Positions 55,923-64,000 of a DNA stretch of 64,000 nucleotides are shown here, piece by piece (the stretch's first letter is position 1; each line of letters starts with the position of its first letter). A model generated the notes under the pieces. The model searched no databases. It saw only the letters and a list, made by a program, of their open reading frames with translations, and had not been told where the DNA came from. The position numbers and the translations under genes were made by a program. This stretch comes from Pseudomonadota bacterium. Its GTDB lineage: Bacteria > Pseudomonadota > Gammaproteobacteria > Steroidobacterales > GCA-2729495. Where the stretch lies: the NCBI GenBank assembly GCA_963204745.1, contig CAUJHF010000063.1, positions 49,287 through 113,286 of the forward strand, in the 5' to 3' direction.

Positions 55923-56894
55923 CTAGCCGCCGGACCTGGCGAGGATTGCCGCCGGTTTCTCAAAGTTGTCGCGCCGTTCTGCGAAACCCAGCGGGTCAGG
56001 GTGGATGATGATCTCGCAGTCGGGAAACACCTTCCAGATTTCGGCTTCCACCTGATCGAGTATCTCGTGCGTTTCATGGAGCGAGGTGCCGGCATCAAGT
56101 TCCAGGTGGAATTGCACGATGTAGCCGGAGCCGCTGAACCTGGTACGCAGGTCGTGAAAACCAAGTACTTCAGGATGCGCTTTCGCGATATCGCGAATCC
56201 GGCGACGATCGACTTCGGGAATCTCCTTGTCCAGCAGTACGTCGAGAGAATGCATGGCGATTCCCCACGCGCCAGATACCAGGTAGAGGGCAACGGCCCC
56301 GCCAACCAGTGGGTCCAGCCAGCGCAGCCCGGTCATCGCCGTACCAGCCACCGCACCGGCTACGACCACATTGACCAGCACGTCTGTCTTGTAGTGCATT
56401 GCGTCGGCGGTGATAGCCAGTGAGCCCGTCTTGTTCTTCACGAAGTGCTGGTAGAACACAAGTCCGACGGTCGCCAGGGTTGAAACTGCCAGCACCGCTA
56501 TGCCTGCGCCAGCCTGGGCGATCGGTGCCGGGGCCAAAAGGCGCTGTATGGCTTCATAGCAGACAAATACGCCGGAGCCGCTGATGATCAGCGCCTGCAA
56601 CAGGGCAGCGAGTCCTTCCGACTTGCCATGTCCAAACCGGTGCTCGCGGTCAGGCGGTTCCAGCGAATAGCGGATGGCCCAGAAAGTCAGCAGCGAAGCC
56701 AGTACATCGAGAACCGAGTCGGCGAGGGAACTCAATATGGAGACCGAATCCGTGGCCTGCCATGCCCAGACCTTGCCGACGACCAGACTGCAGGCGACCA
56801 ACACCGACGCATAGGTTGCCGACTTGAGCAGCCAGGCGCGCTCGGCCTTGCTGAGGCGGGTTGGTGCGTCAGTGTTTTTCGAAGTGCGGGCCAC
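55923..56894 (-). CDS. Cation diffusion facilitator (FieF-like)
   Basis: Inner-membrane proton-coupled divalent metal efflux protein of 323 residues. Six hydrophobic helices lie in residues 25-225. Metal-site aspartates are in SLADSVLD and the second site is ADAMHYKTD, the FieF-like D..D/H..D arrangement. The cytoplasmic C-terminal domain (VLGFHDLRTRFSGSGYIVQFHLELD) is the dimerisation domain. Zn and Fe are the usual ions; specificity is not proven. Confidence 0.9.
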   Translation of the reverse strand: MARTSKNTDAPTRLSKAERAWLLKSATYASVLVACSLVVGKVWAWQATDSVSILSSLADSVLDVLASLLTFWAIRYSLEPPDREHRFGHGKSEGLAALLQALIISGSGVFVCYEAIQRLLAPAPIAQAGAGIAVLAVSTLATVGLVFYQHFVKNKTGSLAITADAMHYKTDVLVNVVVAGAVAGTAMTGLRWLDPLVGGAVALYLVSGAWGIAMHSLDVLLDKEIPEVDRRRIRDIAKAHPEVLGFHDLRTRFSGSGYIVQFHLELDAGTSLHETHEILDQVEAEIWKVFPDCEIIIHPDPLGFAERRDNFEKPAAILARSGG

Positions 56895-57040
56895 AGCTCA
56901 TCCGGAACAGTGAAGCGGTGCCGCCATGTTTCATGTTGGCGACGACTGTGGTCATTATGCCATGCATCGCCGCTTCGATCATGGCTCGCCGATCCGCAAC
57001 CGGCTAATATCGCCACGCCTCCCCACTGGCTGCGCGCGGC

Positions 57041-57913
57041 ATGTCGCCCACTGAACTCCTGCAGATCATCCTGATGGCTGCCGCCTGGGGCGGGTCTTTC
57101 CTGTTTCTGCGCATGACCGTCGGAGAGTTCGGTGCGGTGCCGCTGATTGCGATGCGCGTGACCATCGCTGCCCTGGTGCTGCTGCCCGGAATCCTGCTCA
57201 ATCCGGTATGGCGGGAACAGTTCAGACGGAATGTTTTGAAACTGCTGCTGCTTGGCGCATTCAACGCCGCATTGCCATTTTCGCTGTTTGCGCATGCAAC
57301 CTTGTATGTCACCGCGGGCTTTGCCTCGATCATCAATGCGACAGCACCATTGTTTACGGCATTTCTGGCCTGGTTATGGCTGCGGGAGCGTCCGACGCTG
57401 CTTCGCGTTGCCGGCCTGGTTACCGGATTTTCGGGTGTCGTATTGCTGGTCGGTGGAGTGCCCTCCACGCAGAGTGGTGCCTTGCTCGCAACTGCAGGCG
57501 CTTTTCTGGCCAGTTTTTGCTATGGGGTGGCGGCCAATTTCGTCAAGACGCAGCTGTCCGGGGTACATGCCTGGGTGACAACGGGTGGCAGCCTTGTCTT
57601 TGCAGCACTGCTGCTGTTGCCGCTGTCAGTGTGGCAGTGGCCCGAGCGAATGCCCTCAGTGCACTCATGGCTGGCGGTTGTGCTGCTCGCCGTGCTGTGT
57701 ACGAGCATCCCGAATATCTACTACTTCCGGCTGGTGATCAGTGCCGGTCCGACCCGGGCCATGGCGGTTGCTTTTCTGATCCCGGTATTCGGCATGCTGT
57801 GGGGTGCGCTCATACTTGATGAGGCCGTTACACTCGCGATGCTCGGCGGCTGCAGCGTGATTCTGCTGGGTACCGCTCTGGTGGGCGGATTTACCAGCCG
57901 GCGTCTGCGCTAG
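57041..57913 (+). CDS. EamA/DMT-family exporter
   Basis: Ten-helix membrane protein of 290 residues made of two EamA repeats (ILMAAAWGGSFLFLRMTVGEFG ... and LLATAGAFLASFCYGVAANFVKTQLSG ...). The repeat-end motif with SGVVLLVGG and the second-repeat FLIPVFGMLWGALILDEAVT are typical. The substrate is unknown. The start overlaps no other gene; it is divergent from the CDF gene. Confidence 0.88.
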   Translation: MSPTELLQIILMAAAWGGSFLFLRMTVGEFGAVPLIAMRVTIAALVLLPGILLNPVWREQFRRNVLKLLLLGAFNAALPFSLFAHATLYVTAGFASIINATAPLFTAFLAWLWLRERPTLLRVAGLVTGFSGVVLLVGGVPSTQSGALLATAGAFLASFCYGVAANFVKTQLSGVHAWVTTGGSLVFAALLLLPLSVWQWPERMPSVHSWLAVVLLAVLCTSIPNIYYFRLVISAGPTRAMAVAFLIPVFGMLWGALILDEAVTLAMLGGCSVILLGTALVGGFTSRRLR

Positions 57914-57943
57914 GCGCGAAGTTCCGCGGGAGGGTGTATTTAT

Positions 57944-58993
57944 ATGTATGACATCGTCAAGGATTACTACGGCAAGCAGCTGCAGGGTTCCGCCGATCTC
58001 AAGACCACGGCCTGCTGCGATACGAGTCAGGTGCCAGGTTGGCTGAAGCCGCTGCTGGCACGTATCCATCCTGAGGTGCTGAATCGCTATTACGGTTGCG
58101 GTCTGGTTTGTCCGCCGCTACTCGCCGGTTGCCGGATTCTCGACCTGGGCTGTGGTTCCGGGCGCGATGTTTATGCGCTGGCGCAGCTGGCCGGACCGAC
58201 AGGCAGTGTCGTTGGCGTGGACATGACTGCCGAGCAGCTGGCGATTGCTGAAGGTCATCGCGGCTGGCACGCGGAACAGTTTGGCTTTGACAACGTGCGT
58301 TTTCTGAACGGCTATATCGAGCGCCTGCACGAACTGGATCTAGGGCCCGAGAGCTTTGACGTCATCGTTTCCAACTGCGTGGTCAATCTTTCGCCCGACA
58401 AACCTGCAGTACTCGCCGGGGTGCATCGCCTGCTCAAGCCGGGCGGGGAGTTCTATTTCTCCGATGTCTACGCCGACCGCCGTGTTCCTGAAGCGGTACG
58501 CAATGATCCTGTGCTCTACGGTGAGTGCCTCGGTGGTGCCTTGTACTGGAATGATTTCCTGCGCCTGTCGCGGCAGGCCGGCTTTGCCGACCCGCGCCTG
58601 CTCACCGATCAACCGCTGGCGGTCACTGATGCGGAACTCGCCGCACGGGTGGGTAGCATCCGCTTCTGGTCGGCTACTTATCGGCTGTTCAGGATCGACG
58701 CACTGGAAGATGCCTGCGAGGATCATGGGCAGGCCGTGATCTATCGCGGAACCGTCTCCGATCAGCCCCTGCGTTTTGATCTCGACAAACATCACGCGAT
58801 CGCGACTGGTCGCGTGTTCCCGGTCTGTGGCAACACCTTCCGCATGCTGCACGATAGCCGTTTCGCACCGCACTTCGATTTCATCGGCGACGGCAGTCGT
58901 CACTTTGGCCTGTTTACCGGCTGTGGCGGTTCAGTGCCCTTTGATACCGGACCAGCAGTGGTGGCGCCAGCTGCATCCGGCGGCTGTTGCTGA
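57944..58993 (+). CDS. arsM: Arsenite S-adenosylmethionine methyltransferase ArsM
   Basis: Methylates As(III) using S-adenosylmethionine. The 349-residue protein has the SAM motif ILDLGCGSGRDVYALAQL and conserved cysteines in TTACCD, IVSNCVVNLSPDKP and YGECLGGALYW, as in characterised ArsM enzymes. A C-terminal GCC... pair (GGCC) could bind arsenic. No arsR, arsB or arsC is nearby, so it is an orphan. The last 40 bases are repeated imperfectly before the hydrolase gene 2.9 kb downstream. Confidence 0.92.
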   Translation: MYDIVKDYYGKQLQGSADLKTTACCDTSQVPGWLKPLLARIHPEVLNRYYGCGLVCPPLLAGCRILDLGCGSGRDVYALAQLAGPTGSVVGVDMTAEQLAIAEGHRGWHAEQFGFDNVRFLNGYIERLHELDLGPESFDVIVSNCVVNLSPDKPAVLAGVHRLLKPGGEFYFSDVYADRRVPEAVRNDPVLYGECLGGALYWNDFLRLSRQAGFADPRLLTDQPLAVTDAELAARVGSIRFWSATYRLFRIDALEDACEDHGQAVIYRGTVSDQPLRFDLDKHHAIATGRVFPVCGNTFRMLHDSRFAPHFDFIGDGSRHFGLFTGCGGSVPFDTGPAVVAPAASGGCC

Positions 58994-59034
58994 TAACGGC
59001 GATCCGATGAGTTCACTGGTCTTCAAGCGCACGC
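58955..59034 (+). repeat. 80-base imperfect direct repeat, copy 1
   Basis: The 3' end of arsM plus the following 41 bases. It aligns without gaps to 61870-61949, with 62 of 80 positions identical by my count (for example CCAGCTGCATC, GATCCGATG and TCAAGCGCACGC are shared). The last part encodes MSSLVFKRT, a broken version of the MRSLIVKRT start of the hydrolase at 61922; the remnant frame runs to a TAG at 59105. Confidence 0.8.
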
Positions 59035-59105
59035 TTGTTCCGCCCGGGTCGGGACTGAACTGCACTAGTTTAGGACGAATTGACGAAAGCACAGGACTTC
59101 TATAG
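59007..59105 (+). pseudogene. Remnant of a hydrolase gene start
   Basis: A 32-codon frame, MSSLVFKRT then unrelated sequence to TAG. The first nine residues match the start of the alpha/beta hydrolase at 61922 (MRSLIVKRT) at seven positions, and both sit after the same arsM-end-like sequence. Best read as a truncated copy, not a gene. Confidence 0.5.
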
Positions 59106-59106
59106 T
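59080..59106 (+). promoter_or_regulatory. Possible promoter of the TonB receptor
   Basis: TTGACG and TATAGT with a 15-base spacer (short of ideal) lie about 80 bases before the receptor's ATG. Inferred from sequence only. Confidence 0.3.
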
Positions 59107-59187
59107 TTCTAGGCTTGACCTGAGCGCCACTGATGTGGCAGCAGGTCACACAGTCTTGATTCATTCAGGGTTGAGGGGGGCTTCGAT

Positions 59188-61727
59188 ATGTTGAACGCAA
59201 CACGAGCCGTCGTGCCGTGCGCGGGCCTGACGGTGCTCGCACTGTTTGCTACTGGCGCCACCATAATGATGACCAGCCAGTCGGCCGCTGCCGATGATAT
59301 TATAGAGAGATCATCGTTACAGTCCGCCAGCGCGCAGAGTCGATCCAGGATGTTCCTGGTTCCGTGTCGGCTTTCTCATCCGCGCAAATCGAATCCCTGG
59401 GAATTCATCGGCCCGAAGATTTCATTGGCCAGACGCCGGGCGTATCGATCGTGAACTCTGCTGAAGCTGGCGACACCCAGGTAAATATCCGCGGCATCAA
59501 TGGCACTCGCGATGCCGAAACTAACTACGCGTTGATCATTGACGGCATCCTGATGACCAACCCGGCGGCCCTGAACCGGGAATACACCAACCTTCAGCAG
59601 ATCGAAGTGCTCAAAGGCCCGCAGGGCGCCGTTTACGGCCGCAACGCGGCTGCCGGTGCCATCATCATCACTACCAAGAAGCCGGCTAGTCAATGGGGTG
59701 GCGACATGAAGGCCACATTCGCCCAGGATTCAACGTATTCCCTGTCCGGTCTCGTGGGCGGCCCGGTCAGCGACACCCTGGGGGTGAGCGTCGGAGCCAA
59801 CTACCAGGATACCGACGGTTTTTATCGGAACCGGTACTACGGTGGCAGCGCTGACGTCGATTTTTTCAAGAGCTGGGATGTGAACGCACGGGCCGTGTGG
59901 GAGCCGTCGGCCAACCTGACCGTCGACAGCAAGCTGCGCGTCGGCTCGGTGGATGCCGCTTCGATCAGCTTCAACTCCGTGTTTCAGATTCCGAGTCTGG
60001 TGGGTTTCCTGGAGAACGCCTTTGGCTACACCCCTGCGGACGCAGCCTTCGCCTACGAGAATGTCAACGGCCACAAGTTTGAGTTTGACAACAACATCAA
60101 GCCCTACAATAACCAGGATTCGCTGGAAGCCTCAGTCAAGATCGACTATGACCTGAAATGGGCCGACCTCACGGCCTGGGGACTCTATAGCGACATCGAA
60201 AACGATCTCGGCGCCGACGGCACCAGTGGCGCCTTTGGTTTCTTCTTCAATGACCAGCAATGTATTGATACGACCGCAGAGCTCAATGCGGAGCAGTACA
60301 AGCTGATCCCGCCACAGATGATCGGCCCCACACCTGGCTTCTCGCTGTTCGGTGGCTACACCGCCACCGCCTGCGACGGCACGCAATACCAGAAGCGTGA
60401 TCAGAAGGATTACTCGCTGGAGGTCCGTCTCGCATCGAAAGGTGATCAGCGGCTCCGCTGGCTTACCGGCCTGTACTACCTGAATCTGGAGCGCGAGGTG
60501 GGCGTAAACACCGGCATCGATCGCGGCTACGGCGCGTTCAGGACGCTGTATACCGATGATCCGCGCAATCCCACGGAACAACTGGTCCATGACGAATTCA
60601 ACACGGATGTCTACGCCATTTTCGGCCAGTTGGCCTACGACATTACCGACACGATCGAGGCCTCGATCGCGCTGCGCTATGACCGCGAAGAGCGCGAGGT
60701 AACGAGCCGCGTGCCAGTGGACGCCACTGACCTGTATATCGATACCTGCGGCGACGGGCGCGCGAGTAACCCGATCAACCCCGGCCTCTGCGCGACGGGC
60801 AGTATCCCTGGCCAGAGCAAGACTTTTGACGAGTTGGAACCGAAGCTGTCGCTGACGTGGGACGTCACGGAGGCCACAACCCTGTATGGCACCGCTGGCG
60901 TCGGCTTCAAGAGCGGCGGCTTCAATAACCAGGGTTCCGCGGCCACGATTGACTTGTTCATCAATCAACCGTTGCTGGGACCTGGTGGGCCATTCGAGGG
61001 CAGCGGCTACGCTCCAGTCATCATCCAGGATTCCTACGACAAGGAAACCTCATGGGCCTACGAGATCGGATTGAAGTCGCGCGGCCTGGATGACCGACTG
61101 AGATACGAGTTGGCCGCTTATTATCTTGACGTCGACGACATGCAGTTCTTCGAGTTCTTTGTCGGCGGTTTCGGCCTGCTGCGCGTCGTGTCGAACATCG
61201 ACAGTGTCGACATCAAGGGTATCGAAGCCTCAGTCAGCCTCACCGCCACCGACTGGCTGACGCTGTATGCCGGCGCCAACATGAATGATACGGAGATCAA
61301 GAAGAACAGCGCGCGACCGGACAGCGTGGGTAACAAATCACCCTACACCCCGGATTACACCGCCAATGCCGGCGCGCAGGTTACCTATCCGCTGTCAGCC
61401 CGCTTTGACTTTGTTGGCAGTATCGACGTTTCCTGGGTGGGTCAAACCTGGTTCCATGTGATCCAGAACAATAGCCGGCCCACATACTTTTCACAGTTTT
61501 TCCCGCTGGATGCGGCCAACTACTCAATCACCCAACGCGATGCCTACTCGGTGGTCAATCTCCGGGCCGGTATTTCCGGCGACCGCTGGTCCCTGGTCGG
61601 CTTCATAAATAATGCACTCGATGAGGACTGGCTGCAGGAAGTCATCCCGGCTCCTGAATTCGGTGGTTCCTTCATTCATCCGGGCACAGAGCGTCGCCTT
61701 GGTGTGGAGGCTACGCTGAAGTTCTGA
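59188..61727 (+). pseudogene. TonB-dependent receptor, frameshifted near the TonB box
   Basis: Outer-membrane active-transport receptor. One frame encodes the signal peptide (MLNATRAVVPCAGL...SAAADDIIE). The next frame, from about 59310, encodes IIVTVRQRAESIQDVPGSVSAFSS, the usual TonB box and plug start. It continues through the plug (GDTQVNIRGINGTRDAETNY, LKGPQGAVYGRNAAAGAIIITTKKP) and the beta-barrel to a terminal Phe (LGVEATLKF). The frames join if one base is added in TATAGAGAGATC; a TGA at 59295 closes the second frame upstream. So the gene is broken by one base, is phase-variable, or carries a sequence error. The 787-residue ORF-track start (GTG 59364) would lack export signal and TonB box. 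Substrate unknown. Confidence 0.85.
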
Positions 61728-61749
61728 TTCAATCAGATTCTGACGACTT

Positions 61750-61778
61750 GAACGCCGGCTTTCGCCGGCGTTCTTTTT
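61750..61778 (+). terminator. Rho-independent terminator after the TonB receptor
   Basis: A perfect 10-base stem GAACGCCGGC / GCCGGCGTTC with a TTTC loop, followed by TTTTT, 23 bases after the receptor stop codon. Confidence 0.93.
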
Positions 61779-61869
61779 GAAGCGTGGAGACAGCATGGCC
61801 TTGTACGACAAGAACAGATCTTATGCCGGGCCAATCAGGCTTGAGCCGGGTCCATTGCTGCCCATTCGT

Positions 61870-61949
61870 GCAGTGATGGGTCCAGCTGCATCTGCCACCT
61901 GTTTTCGATTGCGATGATCCGATGCGTTCACTAATCGTCAAGCGCACGC
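61870..61949 (+). repeat. 80-base imperfect direct repeat, copy 2
   Basis: Partner of the repeat at 58955-59034. Its first half reads as a decayed arsM C-terminus (GPAAS...C, then a stop); its second half is the genuine start of the hydrolase gene. The two copies flank the TonB receptor. Confidence 0.8.
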
Positions 61950-62836
61950 CTGACAGGCGCTTTGATAATCTGCCTGAATACGCCTTCATGCCACGATATT
62001 GTCAGTTGCCGGACGCATGCTTCGGTCGTCTGCGCATGCACTATCTGGATGAAGGGCCGGTCGACGCGCCTGTGGTGTTGCTGATGCACGGGCAGGGCAC
62101 ATGGTCATACATGTACCGAAAGATGATCCCGCTGCTCGTCGCTGGAGGTTACCGGGTGGTGGCACCGGACTACATCGGCTTCGGCCGTTCCGACAAGCTG
62201 CCGGAAACGGAGGACTACAGCTTTCAGAAACACGTGGACTGGTTGGTGTGTTTTCTCGATATGCTGCAGATCCGGGATGCGACCGCCTATCTGTTCGATT
62301 GGGGTGGCTACTTCGGGCTGCGTATCGCGGCGCTGCGTCCGGAGTTTTTCGGCCGACTCGTGTTGAGCAATACCATGTTGCCGCAAGGGCAGGGCGGCAG
62401 CGGGCGGGAATGGTTTCTGAACTGGCGTGAGCAGCAGTTCGCACTGCCGAAGTTTCCGCAGGGCGAGATGGTCAATACAGGTGTCGTCGAGAAGCTCAGG
62501 CCCGAGATCATCGCTGCCTACGACGCGCCTTACCCGGACCAGAGCTTCAAGACCGGTCCACGACGCTGCCCCATGATCCTGCCGATCTGGCCCGACGATC
62601 CGGCCAGTATTGCCAATAGAGAAGCGTGGCAGAAGTTGGCGGGCTGGACGAAGCCGGTACTCACGCTCTTCAGTGCCAGTCTCGGTGCCGGCAGTCTGGG
62701 GCCGGATGCGATCAAGGCGCATATCCCCGGGGCCAGGGGGCAGCCGCATGCGCTGCTGGATCCGGCCGGGTTCTATATCGTTGAGGACCGGTATCGGGAG
62801 ATTGCGACGCGGATTGCCGAGTTCGCCGCCTATTAG
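61922..62836 (+). CDS. Haloalkane dehalogenase-like alpha/beta hydrolase, triad degenerate
   Basis: Protein of 304 residues clearly of the haloalkane dehalogenase fold: HGQGTWSYMYRKMIPLL (family HGEPTWSYLYRKM), PDYIGFGRSDKP-like strand, and the nucleophile elbow FDWGG (family QDWGG) with Asp and Trp kept. The late catalytic residues differ: where the family has AGHFLQED this has AGFYIVED, and where DhlA has MKDKLLGPD this has LGAGSLGPD. Both the general-base His and the acid Asp therefore appear to be missing. It may be an inactive paralogue or use other chemistry. It is convergent with the DUF1838 gene. Confidence 0.8.
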   Translation: MRSLIVKRTPDRRFDNLPEYAFMPRYCQLPDACFGRLRMHYLDEGPVDAPVVLLMHGQGTWSYMYRKMIPLLVAGGYRVVAPDYIGFGRSDKLPETEDYSFQKHVDWLVCFLDMLQIRDATAYLFDWGGYFGLRIAALRPEFFGRLVLSNTMLPQGQGGSGREWFLNWREQQFALPKFPQGEMVNTGVVEKLRPEIIAAYDAPYPDQSFKTGPRRCPMILPIWPDDPASIANREAWQKLAGWTKPVLTLFSASLGAGSLGPDAIKAHIPGARGQPHALLDPAGFYIVEDRYREIATRIAEFAAY

Positions 62837-62870
62837 CACCGTATTTCGTGGCGCCTATAGACAGTCGTGG

Positions 62871-63746
62871 CTACCTGGTACCGGCGCGCTCGCGCAGATA
62901 CTCGGTGTCTTCAAACATGAATTCTTTCCAGTTTTTCGTGTCGAGTATCTCTGGCACGAAGCGGCGTACACCGGCCATCACGTCTGCAGGCAGGGCATCA
63001 AGGCTGGAGATCTTGGTGCCGAAGCCACGCGCGACTGTTCCGCCCGGGCGATCCCCCATGCCCATCCACGGCTGCCAGCGGTTCTTGTTCTGCAGTTGGG
63101 CATGTATGGGTGCGGAGTTGACCTGGGGATTAGCGACGTCTGTGAACAGGGCCGAGATGGTCATGAATGAATTCACATAGTTGGTCTCTCCGGGCCGCAC
63201 CATGTCGGGCATTTTCTCGATGGACTGCGTGGCGAGAAATATACGGTCACCGATCAACTCGAGCGGCAGCGCCTTCGGCGTGTAGCCCATCGCGGTAATG
63301 CCCTCCGGCGTGTAAATGCGCGGTACAGGGCCGAGCCGGAAGTGATGGATATTGTGCCGCTTTCCGGTCAGCGGATTGTCGAAGTATTCAAGTGGTTCAT
63401 GGCTGTCGATCTTCGTGTAAAAACCCACCTCGTACTTGCGCATTTCGTATCGGTCGTCGCCCTTCGCTTCCCAGTAGTCGACCAGGATATTGTTCATCGT
63501 GAACAGCGGCACGAAGTTGCCTGTGCCCATGTCGCCATAGAGATTTAGCCGGAAGAAACTGTGTACGGTCTCCGTGCCCAGACTGCCGACCATCTTGACG
63601 TGAGTGCGTAATGCGGTCAGCGGATCAGCCAGATTGAAGTCTTGCGGGACGCCAGCCGCAGCCTTCTGTGCGACTGCCGGAGCCAGGGCCAGTGTGCCGA
63701 GACTTGCGACGCCGCCAAGTGCAGTTCGCCGTGTCATTGAGTGCAT
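62871..63746 (-). CDS. Tat-exported DUF1838 protein
   Basis: Protein of 291 residues with a twin-arginine signal (MTRRTALGGVASLGTLALAPAVA) and a DUF1838 body (VKMVGSLGTETVHSFFRLNLYGD, PLFTMNNILVDYW, FLATQSIEKMPDMVRPGETNYVNSFMT, NKNRWQPWMGMGDRPGG). Tat export suggests the protein folds, perhaps with a cofactor, before crossing the membrane. The family has no known function but recurs near TonB receptors and catabolic genes. Confidence 0.82.
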   Translation of the reverse strand: MHSMTRRTALGGVASLGTLALAPAVAQKAAAGVPQDFNLADPLTALRTHVKMVGSLGTETVHSFFRLNLYGDMGTGNFVPLFTMNNILVDYWEAKGDDRYEMRKYEVGFYTKIDSHEPLEYFDNPLTGKRHNIHHFRLGPVPRIYTPEGITAMGYTPKALPLELIGDRIFLATQSIEKMPDMVRPGETNYVNSFMTISALFTDVANPQVNSAPIHAQLQNKNRWQPWMGMGDRPGGTVARGFGTKISSLDALPADVMAGVRRFVPEILDTKNWKEFMFEDTEYLRERAGTR

Positions 63747-63859
63747 GCGAGTCTCCTCTGCCGCGGTCTATAAAGTGCTCATCGTGCCCGGGCCGGGTTG
63801 TGTTGTTTGCACCAGACCTGATTGTTCAACGTCGCGTACGAAAGACCGGCTTACCGGCA

Positions 63860-63880
63860 CGGGGGTGCGGACAGAACCTT
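63860..63880. mobile_element. Probable inverted-repeat end of an IS3-family element
   Basis: GGGGGTGCGGACAGAACC lies about 10 bases outside the transposase stop codon, where IS3-family terminal repeats fall. The matching left end is beyond the window, so the boundary is approximate. Confidence 0.4.
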
Positions 63881-63888
63881 GGACTGGT

Positions 63889-64000
63889 TTAGGTTGCATA
63901 TCCGAGGTTCGCGCGGTACTCCATTGGACTGCGTGAACCCAGTGAGATTTTGATCCGCTCTTCGTTGTACCAGCGAATGTACGAGTCAACCTCAGCGATG
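63889..64000 (-). CDS. IS3-family transposase, C-terminal end
   Basis: The last 37 residues of an integrase-type transposase, cut by the window edge: IAEVDSYIRWYNEERIKISL, then GSRSPMEYRANLGYAT and a TAA. The YI.WYN..R.K.SLG..SP.EYR pattern is the end of the IS3-family DDE domain. Not in the ORF track as such. It marks the right side of the accessory region as mobile-element associated. Confidence 0.85.
   Translation of the reverse strand, partial: IAEVDSYIRWYNEERIKISLGSRSPMEYRANLGYAT

Noticed and set aside
59114-59160. TTGACC near 59114 as the receptor's -35 box
   Set aside because: No acceptable -10 hexamer at 16-18 bases; the TTGACG/TATAGT pair upstream is a little better.
60132-60968. 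278-codon minus-strand frame inside the TonB receptor
   Set aside because: Mirror frame of the barrel-coding sequence, without a domain or ribosome-binding site.
1-64000. CRISPR arrays, prophage genes, toxin-antitoxin pairs or retron-like elements
   Set aside because: No regularly spaced repeats, integrase, phage structural genes, or small paired toxin/antitoxin frames were recognised anywhere in the window.

Overview
The window reads as a G+C-rich gammaproteobacterial chromosome, almost wholly coding. Conserved gammaproteobacterial blocks support this: ffh-rpsP-rimM-trmD-rplS, dnaX-ybaB-recR, divergent orn/rsgA, divergent ppsA/ppsR, dapA next to gcvR-bcp-bepA, and mlaFEDCB with mlaA. I cannot name the species. 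DUF4404, DUF1249, a TatT/TatP-type TRAP transporter and a sphingomonad-like TonB receptor suggest an environmental lineage rather than an enteric one.

Layout. 0-3.5 kb (minus): a Ser/Thr signalling module of CHASE2-like membrane kinase, PP2C phosphatase and FHA protein (cut by the window edge). 3.6-10 kb: radA, a CNNM/CorB-type membrane protein, then the SRP GTPase/ribosome/tRNA-modification operon. 9.9-13.7 kb: a TRAP transporter with a TatT-like lipoprotein. 13.7-17.3 kb: a PQQ-type beta-propeller, sppA and sixA. 17.3-23.6 kb (minus): a complete SUF operon (Rrf2 regulator, sufB, C, D, S, U, T) with an IscR-like dyad over the regulator start. 23.8-28.6 kb: class I aldolase coupled to mlaFEDCB, convergent with mlaA behind bepA, bcp and gcvR. 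31.4-34.9 kb: dapA, a very short BamC-like lipoprotein, tRNA-Ser(GGA) and three exported envelope proteins. 34.9-38.4 kb: a small accessory cluster (beta-propeller and DUF420 membrane protein, divergent from TetR and a Rieske oxygenase). 38.4-46.7 kb: SRP RNA, dnaX, ybaB, recR, rsgA/orn, MAPEG, ppsA/ppsR. 46.7-56.9 kb: phosphoglucomutase, DUF1249, an unknown coiled-coil protein, prc, small membrane proteins, a run of lipoproteins ending in an HExxH protease, and a CDF transporter. 57-64 kb: a visibly rearranged accessory tail with a DMT exporter, arsM, a frameshifted TonB receptor, a haloalkane-dehalogenase-like protein lacking recognisable catalytic His and Asp, a Tat-exported DUF1838 protein and the end of an IS3-family transposase.

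Functionally most of the window is housekeeping: protein targeting and translation, Fe-S assembly, outer-membrane lipid asymmetry and quality control (mla, bepA, prc, BamC-like, sppA), replication and repair, and the gluconeogenic switch (ppsA/ppsR). The most unusual material is in the last 6 kb. There an imperfect 80-bp repeat of the arsM end plus hydrolase start flanks the receptor gene. Next in interest are a mini-BamC, the Suf operator, a probable CTG-initiated lipoprotein protease, and two adjacent paralogous-looking envelope proteins. I did not find a clearly new multi-gene defence or mobile system.
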